DNA from: Azolla caroliniana
Lineage: Eukaryota; Polypodiophyta
Assembly (NCBI GenBank): GCA_043228905.1
Contig: JBHGNT010000015.1
Location: 6,944,001 to 7,008,000 of the forward strand
DNA length: 64,000 bases
Reading direction: 5' to 3'
Positions 45,186-55,229 of the stretch are shown here, piece after piece. Below the pieces are notes generated by a model, which had not been told where the DNA came from, searched no databases, and worked only from the letters and a program-made list of their open reading frames with translations. A program made the translations under genes and the position numbers. How positions within the stretch are numbered: the first letter of the stretch is position 1; each line of letters opens with the position of its first letter.

Positions 45186-45397
45186 TGTTATTGAAGATGA
45201 TATGCGGAAGAATGTGTGTGAATCTACAAGATGATGTCAAGAAAACGTGTACAAGGCAGAGAAGTGGAATGTGCACAATATGAAGGAAAGTGGAACTCAA
45301 ATGAAGCTCTAATGGAAACTTGCTATTCTCTTATGTAACTCTATCAATGTTACATTTGGGCTTGTATATACTCAAGTCGTAACCTTTTATGCCAACA
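45186..45397 (-). repeat. Probable copia G 3' LTR
   Basis: On the minus strand, CGGGGGAGTT (polypurine tract) is followed by TGTTGGCATAAAAGG at 45,397, as at a 3' LTR. The other end (...CAATAACA, 45,186) is a guess. Confidence 0.5.
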
Positions 45398-46862
45398 AAC
45401 TCCCCCGAAAAAGGGTTGCTTTTCCTATGTATACAAATAATTGGGGTTATCTCCCTCGTGAACCTAGATTACAATTTAATATCTGGTTACAAATGTATAC
45501 ATACAAGTCTATCGGCATTCGGCTGAATTAGTAGAGGTATAGTCTAAATCTTGCCTAATTCGGCTAGTCATCCAGATCATATGTTATTCTAGTCGATCGG
45601 ATCAACTGGTTCGGATCGTCTTGCGTCTGAGTAAATTCGTTCGGATTGGCTTGTGTCAGATTCTGACTCTCAGCCTCTAGTCAATCGTCTGCTCCCCATA
45701 CGTGCTTGTTGCTATGCTCCTCGTTGGATCCTCGATCTGTCTTCGGGTTCGTTCCCCCTCGATCGTTTCCTCTCTAGTTGGTATCCTCGCTCACAACTAC
45801 GTCTTTAGCCTCTCAACATTCTGATTCTTAGGACTTTTGCCTTTTCGGCTCGTTCGATCATGTTGATCTTCGACTTTCATTGTGCTACTATTCGTTCGGC
45901 TCCTTTTTGCTTGGTTGCTTGTTGTAGTCCATCATGTTCGTCAATGCTCCGAAGCATTGTTCTGGGAGTGGCTTCGTCAAGCAATTGGCGATGTTCACCT
46001 TAGTGTCTATCTTCTGGACTTCGAGCTTCTTCTCCATTACGAGCTCTCAGATATGTTTTGTTTACAAATGAATGCATTATGAATGAGGTGTAGTGCACTC
46101 TACGAGTCACAATGGAATAATCGGTGTTGGATAGTCGATTCAGCTTGTCGCTGAAAAGTCGGCCGATAGTCGGTGCAACCAGATTGCTTCCTTGGTTGTG
46201 CCCTCTTGGAATTTCGACCTCCATGATATGGCACCACCGCCATAGATAAATATATAACCTGATGTTGCCTTCTAATTGTCCGGATTGCTAGCATAGTCGG
46301 AATCATAGCCTTAGAATTCGGTCAGATTGGGCGATTCGAAAGTCTGTTGTACCTCTTCGGTTCCTTGCAGATAGCAAAAGATGTGCTAGATTGCTTCCCA
46401 ATGCTTTTGTCCTGGGTTCGACAAGTACCGGCTGACGACCCCTACGGAATATGCAAGGTCAGGTAGGGTCACCACCATTGCGTATGTGATACTTCCTACC
46501 ACCGATGTGTAGGGTACCTTTCCATTGAGCTTTCTCTCCTCCTCGATAGAAGGAGAGTCCCTGTCTGTTAGTTGTGTCGATGTTGGGAGCAGAATCTGTG
46601 CCGGCTTAGCATTCTCCATGTTAAACCTTCTAAGCACCTTTTGGATATACTCGGACTGGGAGAGTTGGAGAGTCTTAGACATTCGATTTTGCTAGATCCT
46701 CATCCCTAGAATATGTCGGGCCTGTCCGAGTTCCTTCATCGAAAAATTGTCCTGAAGGCTCTACATTAGTTTCCCGATTTCGGCTTGATTACTCCCTACA
46801 ATCAACAAATCATTGACATATAGGATCAGGTAGATCCGGGTCTCGCCGACCATTTGCTGGAT
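45398..46862 (-). pseudogene. Copia G RT and RNase H
   Basis: From high to low: LILYVNDLLIVGSNQAEIGK (about 46,770-46,830; Asn replaces the first catalytic Asp of YVDD), MKELGQARHILGMRI, an intact 98-codon stretch 46,386-46,682 (LQLSQSEYIQKVLRRFNMEN, VVGSITYAMVVTLPDLAYSV), then frame-shifted RNase H (DYASNPDN, SGYIFIYGGGAISWRSKFQ near 46,220-46,290; LTKPLPEQCFGAL near 45,950). The sequence below 45,900 to the LTR is weakly recognisable. Confidence 0.8.
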
Positions 46863-48355
46863 GTACATCGACCATTTCTTTGTATTACCTTTTAAGTTTC
46901 TTAATATGAATTACTTTTTAGTGTTTCTCTCTCTCTCTCACTCTTTATTTCTAATTCTACCCCTCCCCTCATCTTTTATTTTTTCCTATTTTTTCAATTC
47001 TACCAAGCTCATACTTTTCCCTAATTCTCACCATACCCTCCCCTCGTTTTTTCTTATGATTAACTCTACCTCTCACTTTTCATTATTTTAGCATCCTGCC
47101 CCTACCCGTCTTTTCATTTTTTGTTTCTTCCTATTTTTCTACTCTATCTTAATACCCTCCCCCTCCCCCTCTCCCTCCCCCTCACCTTTCTTTTTTGTTT
47201 TAACTCTACCCCTGACTTTTATACTCTTACCCCTCCTCCTAACTTTAATATTTATTATTCTACCCCTCCCCCTCACCTTTCCTTTTTGTTTTAACTCTAC
47301 CCCTGACTTTTATACTCTTACCCCTCCTCCTAACTTTAATATTTATTATTCTACCCCTCCCCTTATTTTTAGACTACCCCACTCCTCATCTTTCATAATT
47401 TCAGAATCTAACCTCTTACCCCTCCCCCTACTTTTCATAATTCTCACCTCTGCCCCCCCCCTAATTTTACATATTTTACTTGTACCCCTCCCCCTACTTT
47501 TACATAGTTTATCTCATGCCCCTCCTCACTTTCTCCCTATTTTATATTTATCCCACCCTAGCTTTTATGTCTTCCCCGTAGCCCTCCTTCCAAAATCATT
47601 TTTCTTCTAAATCTCACTTTAGCCTCCCCTCTTTTACTTTAATTTCATTCTACCTCTCCAACCTCTCTAAATTTTACTTCCCTACTCTTGCCCCTTTTTC
47701 TTATTTTCACCCTACCCCTCCCCCTTCTTTCTTCTAGAGTTTCACTCATACCCCTCCCCTTTTTTCTAGATTTTCATTTATACCCCTCCTATTTTTCTAT
47801 GATCACCGTACCCCTCCCACCTCTTTCCCTATTATTACTACACCCCTTCCTCTTTTAGTAATTTTATTCTACCCCTTGTCCCTTATTTCTAATTTTTGTT
47901 TCCTACCCCTCCCCACTTATTTCTAATTTTATTTCCTACCCCTCCCTTTCATTCTTCTAATTCTCACTCTACCCTTTCCTCCGTCAATTTGATTTCCACT
48001 CTAGCCCCCCTTTTCACTTCCTACCCCTCCCCTCCTACTTCTAAATTCATGCTTTCTAGCCTTCCCCTCTCATACCCCCATCCTTTTTTCAAAGATCTCT
48101 ATAAAATCTTTTCCTACCGACCACTATACATTACCCTCCCTAACTCCCACATCACACATTTTCAAATAACCCCATAAAATCTTTTAGCCCCCGCCAAATC
48201 CATCACTCCCCCCTAAACTCCCACACCATAAAATTTGAAACCTCTCTCTCACTCACTCACTCACTCTCTTATCCCTTTTCTTCCCAATATAAACCTCTCA
48301 AATTCTTAATGGTCATGTGCACTGATGAGCTTCTTTGGAGTGAAGCTAGTTTGCC
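46863..48355 (+). repeat. C/T-rich low-complexity tract
   Basis: About 1.4 kb (46,920-48,300) is dominated by variants of CTACCCCTCCCC interspersed with T-rich spacers; a 105-bp-type unit (CTACCCCTCCCCCTCACC...) is nearly duplicated at about 47,205 and 47,265. The minus strand is G/A rich with many runs of four Gs. Open frames here are artefacts of composition. Confidence 0.88.
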
Positions 48356-48750
48356 ACATCCACCATTTCTTTGTATTACCTTTTAAGTTTCTTAATATGA
48401 ATTAGTTTTTAGTGTTTCTCTCTCTCACTCTCTCTAAACTTTGTACATATGTATCTCTCTCTCTCTCTCTCCTTGACTCACATTTCTATTCTTTAACTCT
48501 CCCTCTCCCTCTCACATACACCCACCGATTGTATACCGCTCGCACTCCTTGTATCGACCTCATGATCTAAAACTCCCGAGTTCCTTCATCGAAAAAATTT
48601 CTTGAAAGCTCTACATTAGTTTCCCAAATTCGGCTTGATTGCTCCCTACAATCAACATATCGTTGACATATAGGATCAGGTAGATCCGGGACTCGTCCAT
48701 GTTGAGCTTCTTTTGAGTGCTTTGCGTATTGTGCACATAACAGTCGGTTG
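48356..48750 (-). repeat. Duplicated copia G RT segment and flank
   Basis: 48,358-48,430 repeats 46,868-46,945 ('catttctttgtattacc' onward). 48,575-48,705 repeats the copia G RT piece 46,722-46,850 with several changes. The two blocks are in a different order and spacing, so this is not one simple tandem duplication. Confidence 0.75.
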
Positions 48751-50094
48751 TAGCCAACTTGGGTCTAAGTCTCCACAGTTGTAGTAGCTCGATTGATAGC
48801 CACGCAAGTAAGCATACCTATACGAAAATTTGGGGTTTTGCTAAGGTAGAGAACTTGTCTATACTACCATCTCCCTACCACAAGACCTTGAGCTAGATAC
48901 CGAAGGGACGAGTATCCAGCATCGTGCTACCCCAAGTTGGTAACAGTAAGAACTCAATGAAATTATGGCATTTAAAACTTGTTTACTGGATCCTATTCTA
49001 TATTAAACCACTAAAGCAACATATCGTACTAGAAATAGAAATTTCTAGAGAAATGGTTGAATATGGTTAAGAATTTCCACAAATAGTAGCATGGCCCACA
49101 AAAGTGAGAATCCAGAAGTGAAAGGGAAGTCTATAGTCATTACTTCTTTGTAACCATTATTTTGTCTTTCTTGATGTTCCTCTTCTAGCTATTAGTATGT
49201 ATTTATATCCTCATAATTGATGGCTTTGTCTTCTTTTGTTATGTTGTTAGCATGTGACGTTAACAGTGGAATTTGCTTAGATTCAAAGAGATGATCATCG
49301 TGTGGACGCATGAAGAACATAACTTTGATAACGACAAACATATAAAAGTCCCTGCAACTTGTTAGAAATCTAGTAAACTCAACTATGTGAACGGTCATTG
49401 CTTAGTAAAATGCGACATCACTAAACTTTTCACTTGAGTATACAACTACTTGTCCGCGACTCGTAATGAAGAAGAGACATGGAATCGAAAGTAAATTTTG
49501 AATTTAACTTCCACATGAACTTTAGTTGGAGCAGTACATAAATAAAGCATTGGAGAGTGGTATATTACTGTCAATTTGTTTTTTTGTATTTTGTAGGCTC
49601 GTATTGGGAATGCATACTTTAGGTTTACATACACCCACTTAGCTTAATATAGTTCATCTTGTTTCCTAGTCTCGTAAGACTTCTTTTGAGTATAGTGTGA
49701 GTTTAAAAGTGTTCATTATTCATGAGGATACTAAGCTTACTAAGCTTAGAAAGCCCCCTCTAGTCTAGTTTTTGTATACATATTCATAAGTGTGAGTATG
49801 TTTCAAACAACAATATATAGATGCAAGATGTCCGTTTGAAACCCTAAACCCTATTCACCAAATTTGGTGAGTTATTGCTCGTTGGAAACGTGGGAAGTCT
49901 AGGTTTAGTGTTCAAATTTTCAAATGTTCAGCGATTTGTTCGAGAGAGAGAATGGAGTTTGAGAGCAGTGTGTTAGTTGTTTTCTGGGTGGGACGAAGGG
50001 TAGAGAACAAAGAAAATATTCATGATCTCCATTAACTACATTGATATCATTTATAAAATAACATCCTTGGGAATTCTCATACATGTGTCTAAGC
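48751..50094. other. Intergenic, nothing recognised
   Basis: No retrotransposon or gene similarity that I can see. The part nearest 50,095 should include the 3' untranslated region of the minus-strand gene there. Confidence 0.5.
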
Positions 50095-51575
50095 CTATCT
50101 AGAGCATGGCGTGCTCGGGATGAACGCACCCTCACAATCTGTGTAGACCCCATAGGCAGCTGCGAGGTCAATGAGATCCTTGAGACGATAGTCCTCAATC
50201 CCCCCGGACGGTGTGAAGATGGCCATTGTTGATGGATGATACAGAATATCATCATTTACATTGTTTGATGCGGGTGGCACACTCAACACAAGCAACTCCG
50301 AGTACTGATTGTCATTGTTGGAGACACTATCGATTGCCATGATTTGCAAATCAATGGCATGTGCTGCATCTCTTGATCTCCCAACAGATGTGAGTTGCAA
50401 CCGGCCGCTTTTGTCTTTCAACCTGCCTTGTGCACCGAGCATTGGCATTTGCATCCTGCTCCTGTCGGCTACCAGATTGTGGGCGCCAATTTCTAGAGCT
50501 TGGCTTACATCTGGGTTGTGTATCAGCTGCATCAATTGTTCCACACGTGCTATCTGAGACAACAAACATGGTAATGTAAAGATAAAGATTCATCTACAGA
50601 ATTACTTGAAACCAAATTCATAACTGTTGAGTATATGTGTTGAACATAGAAACATAATAAATAAAGATATATATAGAATTTATGGAGTCTTTAAGTGAAA
50701 TGTGAGAATAATGTCAAAGAGTGTATACTAACCCTGTCAAGGGCTCGTTGCATCTGGACTTTGATCACCGATGCCGCCTCATTGATGGCTAAACTTGTGG
50801 TAGAGTCATTCATTTGTGATGCCTGCTCCGACACGGCAATCATCGTGGCCGTGAATGCTCGCGTGGTTGTGTTGGTGAGGTCGGCCACTTCCCTTAATCC
50901 CAAATTCCCAGCATCCCTAAGAGGTGCCAAGAAATGGGTGGAGAAGTTGGTGAGGCCCTCGCGGTAGAGATGGCTTCCCAATGTTCCGGCGACCGAAGAG
51001 AGAGTGTGAATGACATTCGCGATGCCATTCACACGTAGCACGAGCGTGGCGAGAGTAAGAGAGAGAGATGCCATTGCGGCCAATAGCTCTGGTGACTGTA
51101 AATCCGACGCAAGCCTAGTGAGGATGGCTTCAGCATCGGCCATCCTACTCTCCGTGTGGCACAGGTGGGCAAGATCCGAACACATGGAAGTAGATGAATC
51201 CACAATGGTCCATATGGCCTCCATCAAAGCCCTGTCCGACGTATAGCTTGTATTCAGCGATTGGACGCCTTCTAGATGTGCTACCCTTACCCTGTGCACA
51301 TCATGGTGGGGAGGTGTTGGGAATTGGAGATTGATGCAGGTGAGACCGGCCTCCAAATCCTTTTGGAAGGTGGAGGTCGCTCCTACCTGTCGGTATATTG
51401 CACGTCTTTTGTCATGCGGGCCGCTAAGCCTGGTTGAGTTGAATACGGGTGAATGATGAAGAAGATTCAGTCTAGAGGAGCTGAATCTACTGCAGAAATC
51501 CCGTTGGGCGATCACTAGGCCCCCCAAGTAGATGATGATTAATATTATAATGCATGGAAGAGGGAGGAGAGACAT
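50095..51575 (-). CDS. Two-exon secreted/anchored protein, unknown family
   Basis: Exon 1 is 51,575-50,733 (281 codons) and exon 2 is 50,553-50,095 (152 codons plus TAG), giving about 433 residues. The ATG at 51,575 is the first in frame. Residues 4-24 are a hydrophobic segment (PLPCIIILIIIYLGGLVIAQ), a signal peptide or anchor. The middle (about 110-280) looks alpha-helical and carries TIVDSSTSMCSDLAH and potential N-glycosylation sites. I recognise no domain. Splicing keeps the frame. A TATA box lies 103 bases upstream. A paralogous relic at 44.5 kb supports a true gene family. No stop or shift is seen, so it is probably expressed. Confidence 0.72.
50554..50732 (-). other. Intron of the two-exon gene (179 bp)
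   Basis: Minus-strand donor AGG|GTTAGT at 50,733/50,732 and acceptor TTGTTGTCTCAG|ATA at 50,554/50,553. It is phase 0 and AT-rich inside. The frame before the donor otherwise runs into a stop at 50,691, and exon 2 has no good start of its own. Confidence 0.75.
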
Positions 51576-51677
51576 GATGTATTTAGGGAGGGATAGATGG
51601 ATAGATCTCGTAAATGTCAAAAAAGTATATGTGGTATTAGATGATTCTGTGCTTATTTAGACCATGGTGGCTGCTGC

Positions 51678-51685
51678 TATTTATA
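51678..51685 (-). promoter_or_regulatory. TATA box of the two-exon gene
   Basis: TATAAATA on the minus strand in a CTCTCTATAAATAGCAGC context, 103 bases before the ATG at 51,575. It predicts a transcription start near 51,645-51,655 and a short leader. Confidence 0.65.
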
Positions 51686-51737
51686 GAGAGTGGATGTGGA
51701 TGTGCAACTACACAGCTTTAGGAGTGGAATGGTTAAC

Positions 51738-51905
51738 TTCTTCCGGGTAAACTCTCGTGCCCAACCATCCAATCTTTTTTTTCCGTATAAACTCTCATGG
51801 AGTTGCTTCTTCCGGGTAAACTCTCATGCCCGACCATCCAATCTTTTTTTTTCCGGGTAAACTCTCATGCCCAACCATCCAATCTTTTTTTTCGTTTCAC
51901 TTACC

Positions 51906-51937
<32 letters not shown>

Positions 51938-51963
51938 TTATGGACGATAAAAATTCTAATTCT

Positions 51964-52015
<52 letters not shown>

Positions 52016-52016
52016 T
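51738..52016 (+). repeat. Short tandem repeats and microsatellites upstream
   Basis: Three imperfect copies of a unit with 'ccgggtaaactctcatgccc' and 'aaccatccaatctttttt' lie at about 51,745-51,785, 51,808-51,853 and 51,854-51,893. They are followed by (CT)n at 51,912-51,935 and (CT)n(CA)n at 51,967-52,015. They sit in the upstream region of the minus-strand gene. Confidence 0.85.
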
Positions 52017-52498
52017 TGGGATGGGGATTCTTGAGTTTCAATACAATCCAATGTTTGGCACAATACCCCCATGATTGCTGACTATCTGGACAAACCTCTT
52101 AGGTACACTCAGGTTTATCCTTGAAAAAAATCAAGAGAATACATCATGTTGCATGCATGACCCAGGAGCACAAGAGAACTATAAATTTTGAATTTCACAA
52201 ACGATAGGAATATGTACATCCATATTAAATCATGGAAGGAACTACAAGGCGAGGTTCAAGGAGAAATATGGCAGCAGCATGGAAGTGGTGGTATATATAT
52301 AAATATGTCAGTCATATGTATGTATGTGTGTGCATGTATGATGTACATGTATAGTGGTGGATGACGATGAGATAGTAGTAGAAGTAGGAGTAGGTAGTAT
52401 CAATGAATCAAGTAATTAATTAAGTATTGACAGAGAGGAGGAGGAAGGGGATGACGAATTCGTGGTGAGCGGACGATGAATGGGGGCGAGCCGACAAT

Positions 52499-52828
52499 CT
52501 ATGTGGTGGTTGTAAGTAAGCGGCGGCGGCGCCCTCTCCCCTGGGGTGGGAAGGAAATCAATTCTGAGGAGGAGGAGTCTTGTTGTTGTTGTTCTTCTTC
52601 TTCATCATCTTGGGCTTGGAAGTGGGCGATAGGGGTGGGAGGGGGGAGCTCGTTGTGGTGGGGGTCGGTATTGGCAGGACTTCCGGCGCAGTTCCAGCAG
52701 CTGCTGTCGTCGCCATTGTCGCCCGTCACAGGTATGCCGGACAACACGAGTGGCGTGACATGAGAGAATACGAAGAAGAATAGTAGGAGGAGAAGAAGAA
52801 GGCTGAATTTAGGGAATGTCGAGGCCAT
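52499..52828 (-). CDS. Small secreted protein candidate, 109 residues
   Basis: ATG at 52,828: MASTFPKFSLLLLLLLFFF and following residues form a strong signal peptide (residues 1-30). The mature part has a single SSCWNCAGSP motif with two cysteines, a proline-rich PPPTP patch, an acidic/Gln run (DDEEEEQQQQD) and a basic RGRRRR stretch near the end followed by LLTTTT. This resembles a processed secreted-peptide precursor, but no family is recognised. The frame is also open well upstream of the ATG through simple repeats. No intron is needed. 52,017-52,498, its probable 3' side, has no other feature. Confidence 0.5.
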   Translation of the reverse strand: MASTFPKFSLLLLLLLFFFVFSHVTPLVLSGIPVTGDNGDDSSCWNCAGSPANTDPHHNELPPPTPIAHFQAQDDEEEEQQQQDSSSSELISFPPQGRGRRRRLLTTTT

Positions 52829-52928
52829 CGTTAATTGCAACACTCGCGCAGCACCCAATGGAATGGAATTGAGTAATGAAATCGAATTGTGTTGCCGCTT
52901 TTGTAGTGCTGGCTCGGGTCGGCACTTC

Positions 52929-53060
52929 CGGAATTTGCTTTTTCTCCTGCCGCCTCTGACTCTCGACGTTCCTGGAGCAAGAAAAGCAGGTCCGTCGGAA
53001 TTTGCTTTTTTCCACCGCCTCTGATCCTTGCCGTCCCTCGACCAAGAACGCAGGTGTATC
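52929..53060 (-). repeat. 65-bp direct duplication in the 5' leader
   Basis: The segment beginning 'cggaatttgctttttctcc' (52,929-52,994) is repeated imperfectly from 52,995 ('cggaatttgcttttttcc') to 53,060. It lies 100-230 bases upstream of the small secreted protein ATG. (TA)n and (CA)n microsatellites follow at 53,081-53,098 and 53,132-53,160. Confidence 0.75.
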
Positions 53061-53129
53061 GGGTCGATGGGTGCATGTATGTATATATATATATATATTT
53101 CATGAACGAAGGTTGACACATACATATAT

Positions 53130-53160
<31 letters not shown>

Positions 53161-53165
<5 letters not shown>

Positions 53166-53755
53166 GTCTACGACCATGCCCATCCCATCCCGCAGACCAT
53201 ATATATGTTATGTAATGCATCCCATGTCCTTATGTCTATCGAGCATCTCTAGTAGCAGGGAGAGATCACTTGCACACAAGCCAATCCCTAGACACATCTC
53301 TCGTCTCATGCGAGTTTGAAAATAGCCTCTTTATCGTAATTTAATTTTCTTTAGCGGCAAAGAAAGTTAGACCACTAGCATTACGTGTTGGATCCGAATA
53401 CTGATTTTCTCATTTCTCTATGACATTGTGGATGCGATTGTGGAGTGTTGTGGTTGAACACATGACCTTCCAGTCTCCATTGGCCAACCTTACACGATGT
53501 ACCTCAAAGACACAACATTGTTTGCTTCCAACATATCTTGGAGCATCAATTCAACACTTTTTATCTCATCGCTAGTGTCACTACAAACCTTCAATTTACT
53601 TCTTATCTCGTCCTCTGTGTTACTACAAAGCTTCAATTTGATGCTTATAATGTCCTCAAGTAGGAATCTTTTAAGGCAGCTCAACAAGTTATGTGAGGGA
53701 GGTACAAGTCATCATCTTAAATCGTCTATAGTTTGGGAGTCAGCTCGTAGACTAA
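53161..53755. other. No confident gene
   Basis: A minus-strand open stretch at 53,490-53,687 encodes two similar units (KLKLCSNTEDEIR and KLKVCSDTSDEIK), reflecting a 33-bp-scale direct repeat in the DNA. Without a start, family or partner exon I do not call it a gene. Confidence 0.35.
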
Positions 53756-54037
53756 GTATTTGTATCCCAAACGAATCCTCCTTGTAAGTTCAAACTTGGT
53801 GCCGACACACTTGCAGCACTCGGCCTTTCCATTGATGAGGCAGAAAACCAGAGAAGAACCAGACGTCCTCGGGTGCCGGGTTTCAAAGCAACTCAACGTG
53901 ATGTGGAAGCAATATTGAAAATAAGGGAACGTGAGCTACGCCGCCTAAAAGCCATGGCTAGGGCACTCTCTACATTGGAACCCACATCAAGACCCTTTGA
54001 CCCCCCACTTCTTTTCGAGAGGCTTGGATGGAAATAA
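53756..54037 (+). CDS. Orphan coding-like 3' exon or gene fragment
   Basis: Stop-free for 93 codons to TAA at 54,035, with no useful ATG before the middle. It encodes KFKLGADTLAALGLSIDEAE, a basic RRTRRPRVPGFKATQ patch, then a helix-like DVEAILKIRERELRRLKAMA and PFDPPLLFERLGWK at the end. Composition is protein-like and unlike any transposon here. An AG at 53,774 could be a splice acceptor, making this the last exon of a gene whose other exons I could not find. No family recognised. Confidence 0.4.
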   Translation, partial: VFVSQTNPPCKFKLGADTLAALGLSIDEAENQRRTRRPRVPGFKATQRDVEAILKIRERELRRLKAMARALSTLEPTSRPFDPPLLFERLGWK

Positions 54038-54249
54038 AATTAGGCTTAGTGTATAGTCACTTTCGAGTATACTACATATTGTACACTACTAGAACTCTTT
54101 TAGTTTAAGTTCTATTTTTTTTTACTTAATTTTATTTTAGTTATGATGATTGGATAAATACTGTATTGTTGTAAACCAATTGTCTCATGGGCCAAATTTG
54201 GCCTTAGAAGACGTTAATACATCTTTCTTTCTTTCTTTCTTTCTCACCC

Positions 54250-54619
54250 CTACTCTGTGTGTACCTAACAATTGTGCTTCCAAATAACCGAGTGTGTTCT
54301 CTCTATCTTTCACATACGCTTTTGCACACATATTTTGACGTGGAATACGCGGATTAATCTCCGGCCACAACCGAAGCGTAGATCACTTGATAACAATCAA
54401 AACACAGACGAAATGGGAATGGAGGTAAGTCGACAAAACAGAAAGAGAATACACAGGATATTAACGTGGAAAACCCTGAGAGAGAAAAACCATGGGAGTC
54501 CACAAACTCCAAACTATCACTTTGTAAAGTAATACAATAGGGAGCACAGAGGCAACGACCTCTTGCTCACAATCTTCGCCTAGTGGCGGTTACAACAGAG
54601 ACACAATCTCTGTATGTCG
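54250..54619 (-). repeat. Older LTR of copia family A, left part
   Basis: Shares 'cgtggaaaaccct', 'aaaccatgggagtcc', 'ggcaacgacctc' and 'ggcggttacaacagag' with family A LTRs. It is interrupted at 54,619 by the young copia (target site TGTCG) and continues at 59,923. The left limit is approximate; (TTTC)n simple sequence lies just before it. Confidence 0.75.
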
Positions 54620-55219
54620 TGTTGCACACAGTGCTCGGCCACAACCGAGGAATAGGATCACCTCACAGAAAACAGGAAATATAAAATGCACGAAAACAAT
54701 AGAGAGAAGAGTACACAGGGTGTTTTACGTGGAAAACCCTAAATGGGAAAAACCACGGGAGTCCTCAAACTCCAACTATCACTATACACAGAGATGTACA
54801 ATGGTGAAGCTACAAGGCAACAACCTTGAGCTCACTGTCTTCGCCACAGGTGGCGGTAATGCACAAAGGCGTCGACCTCTTCCTCTCTCTCTCTCTCTCG
54901 GCTGCTCTCACTTCGCTCTCTCGGTTGAAAACATAAAAATGAGCAACAACATAAAACTGTTTGCCCTAAGTCATATTTATACACATATGACTTTCGGGCT
55001 ATTTACAAATATAGCCTCAAGGGCCCTTGGCAAACATATTCACAAATATGTCCCCGCATCCGGATCTCGCTCCGGGTACATTCATCATCCGGCTCCGTAG
55101 CCGGGGTCTTCATCATCCGGCTCCGTAGCTGGGACCGTAACCGTAACCGTAACCGTAACCGTAACCGTAACCATAATTCATCTCCGGACATCCCATTCGG
55201 AGGGACCGAAATCCCAACA
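54620..55219 (-). repeat. Young copia 3' LTR
   Basis: 600 bp. U3 holds two copies of the 28-bp CCGG-containing unit (about 55,086-55,133) and six CCGTAA hexamers (55,135-55,170). TATA region 'gtcatatttataca' near 54,970 reads TGTATAAATATGAC on the minus strand. Confidence 0.93.
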
Positions 55220-55229
55220 AACTCCCCCT

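Noticed and set aside
46861-48177. Plus-strand open frames rich in Ser/Pro/Leu
   Set aside because: They follow from the C/T composition; no start context, family or codon pattern supports them.
51663-51665. Upstream ATG/mini-ORF (CCACCATGG, then GTC TAA) before the two-exon gene
   Set aside because: It is only about 20 bases from the TATA box and so probably upstream of the transcription start.
55135-55170. Interstitial telomere repeat (CCGTAA)n
   Set aside because: Plant telomeres are CCCTAAA type. This hexamer lies inside a copia LTR and varies between its two LTRs, so it is a U3 microsatellite.
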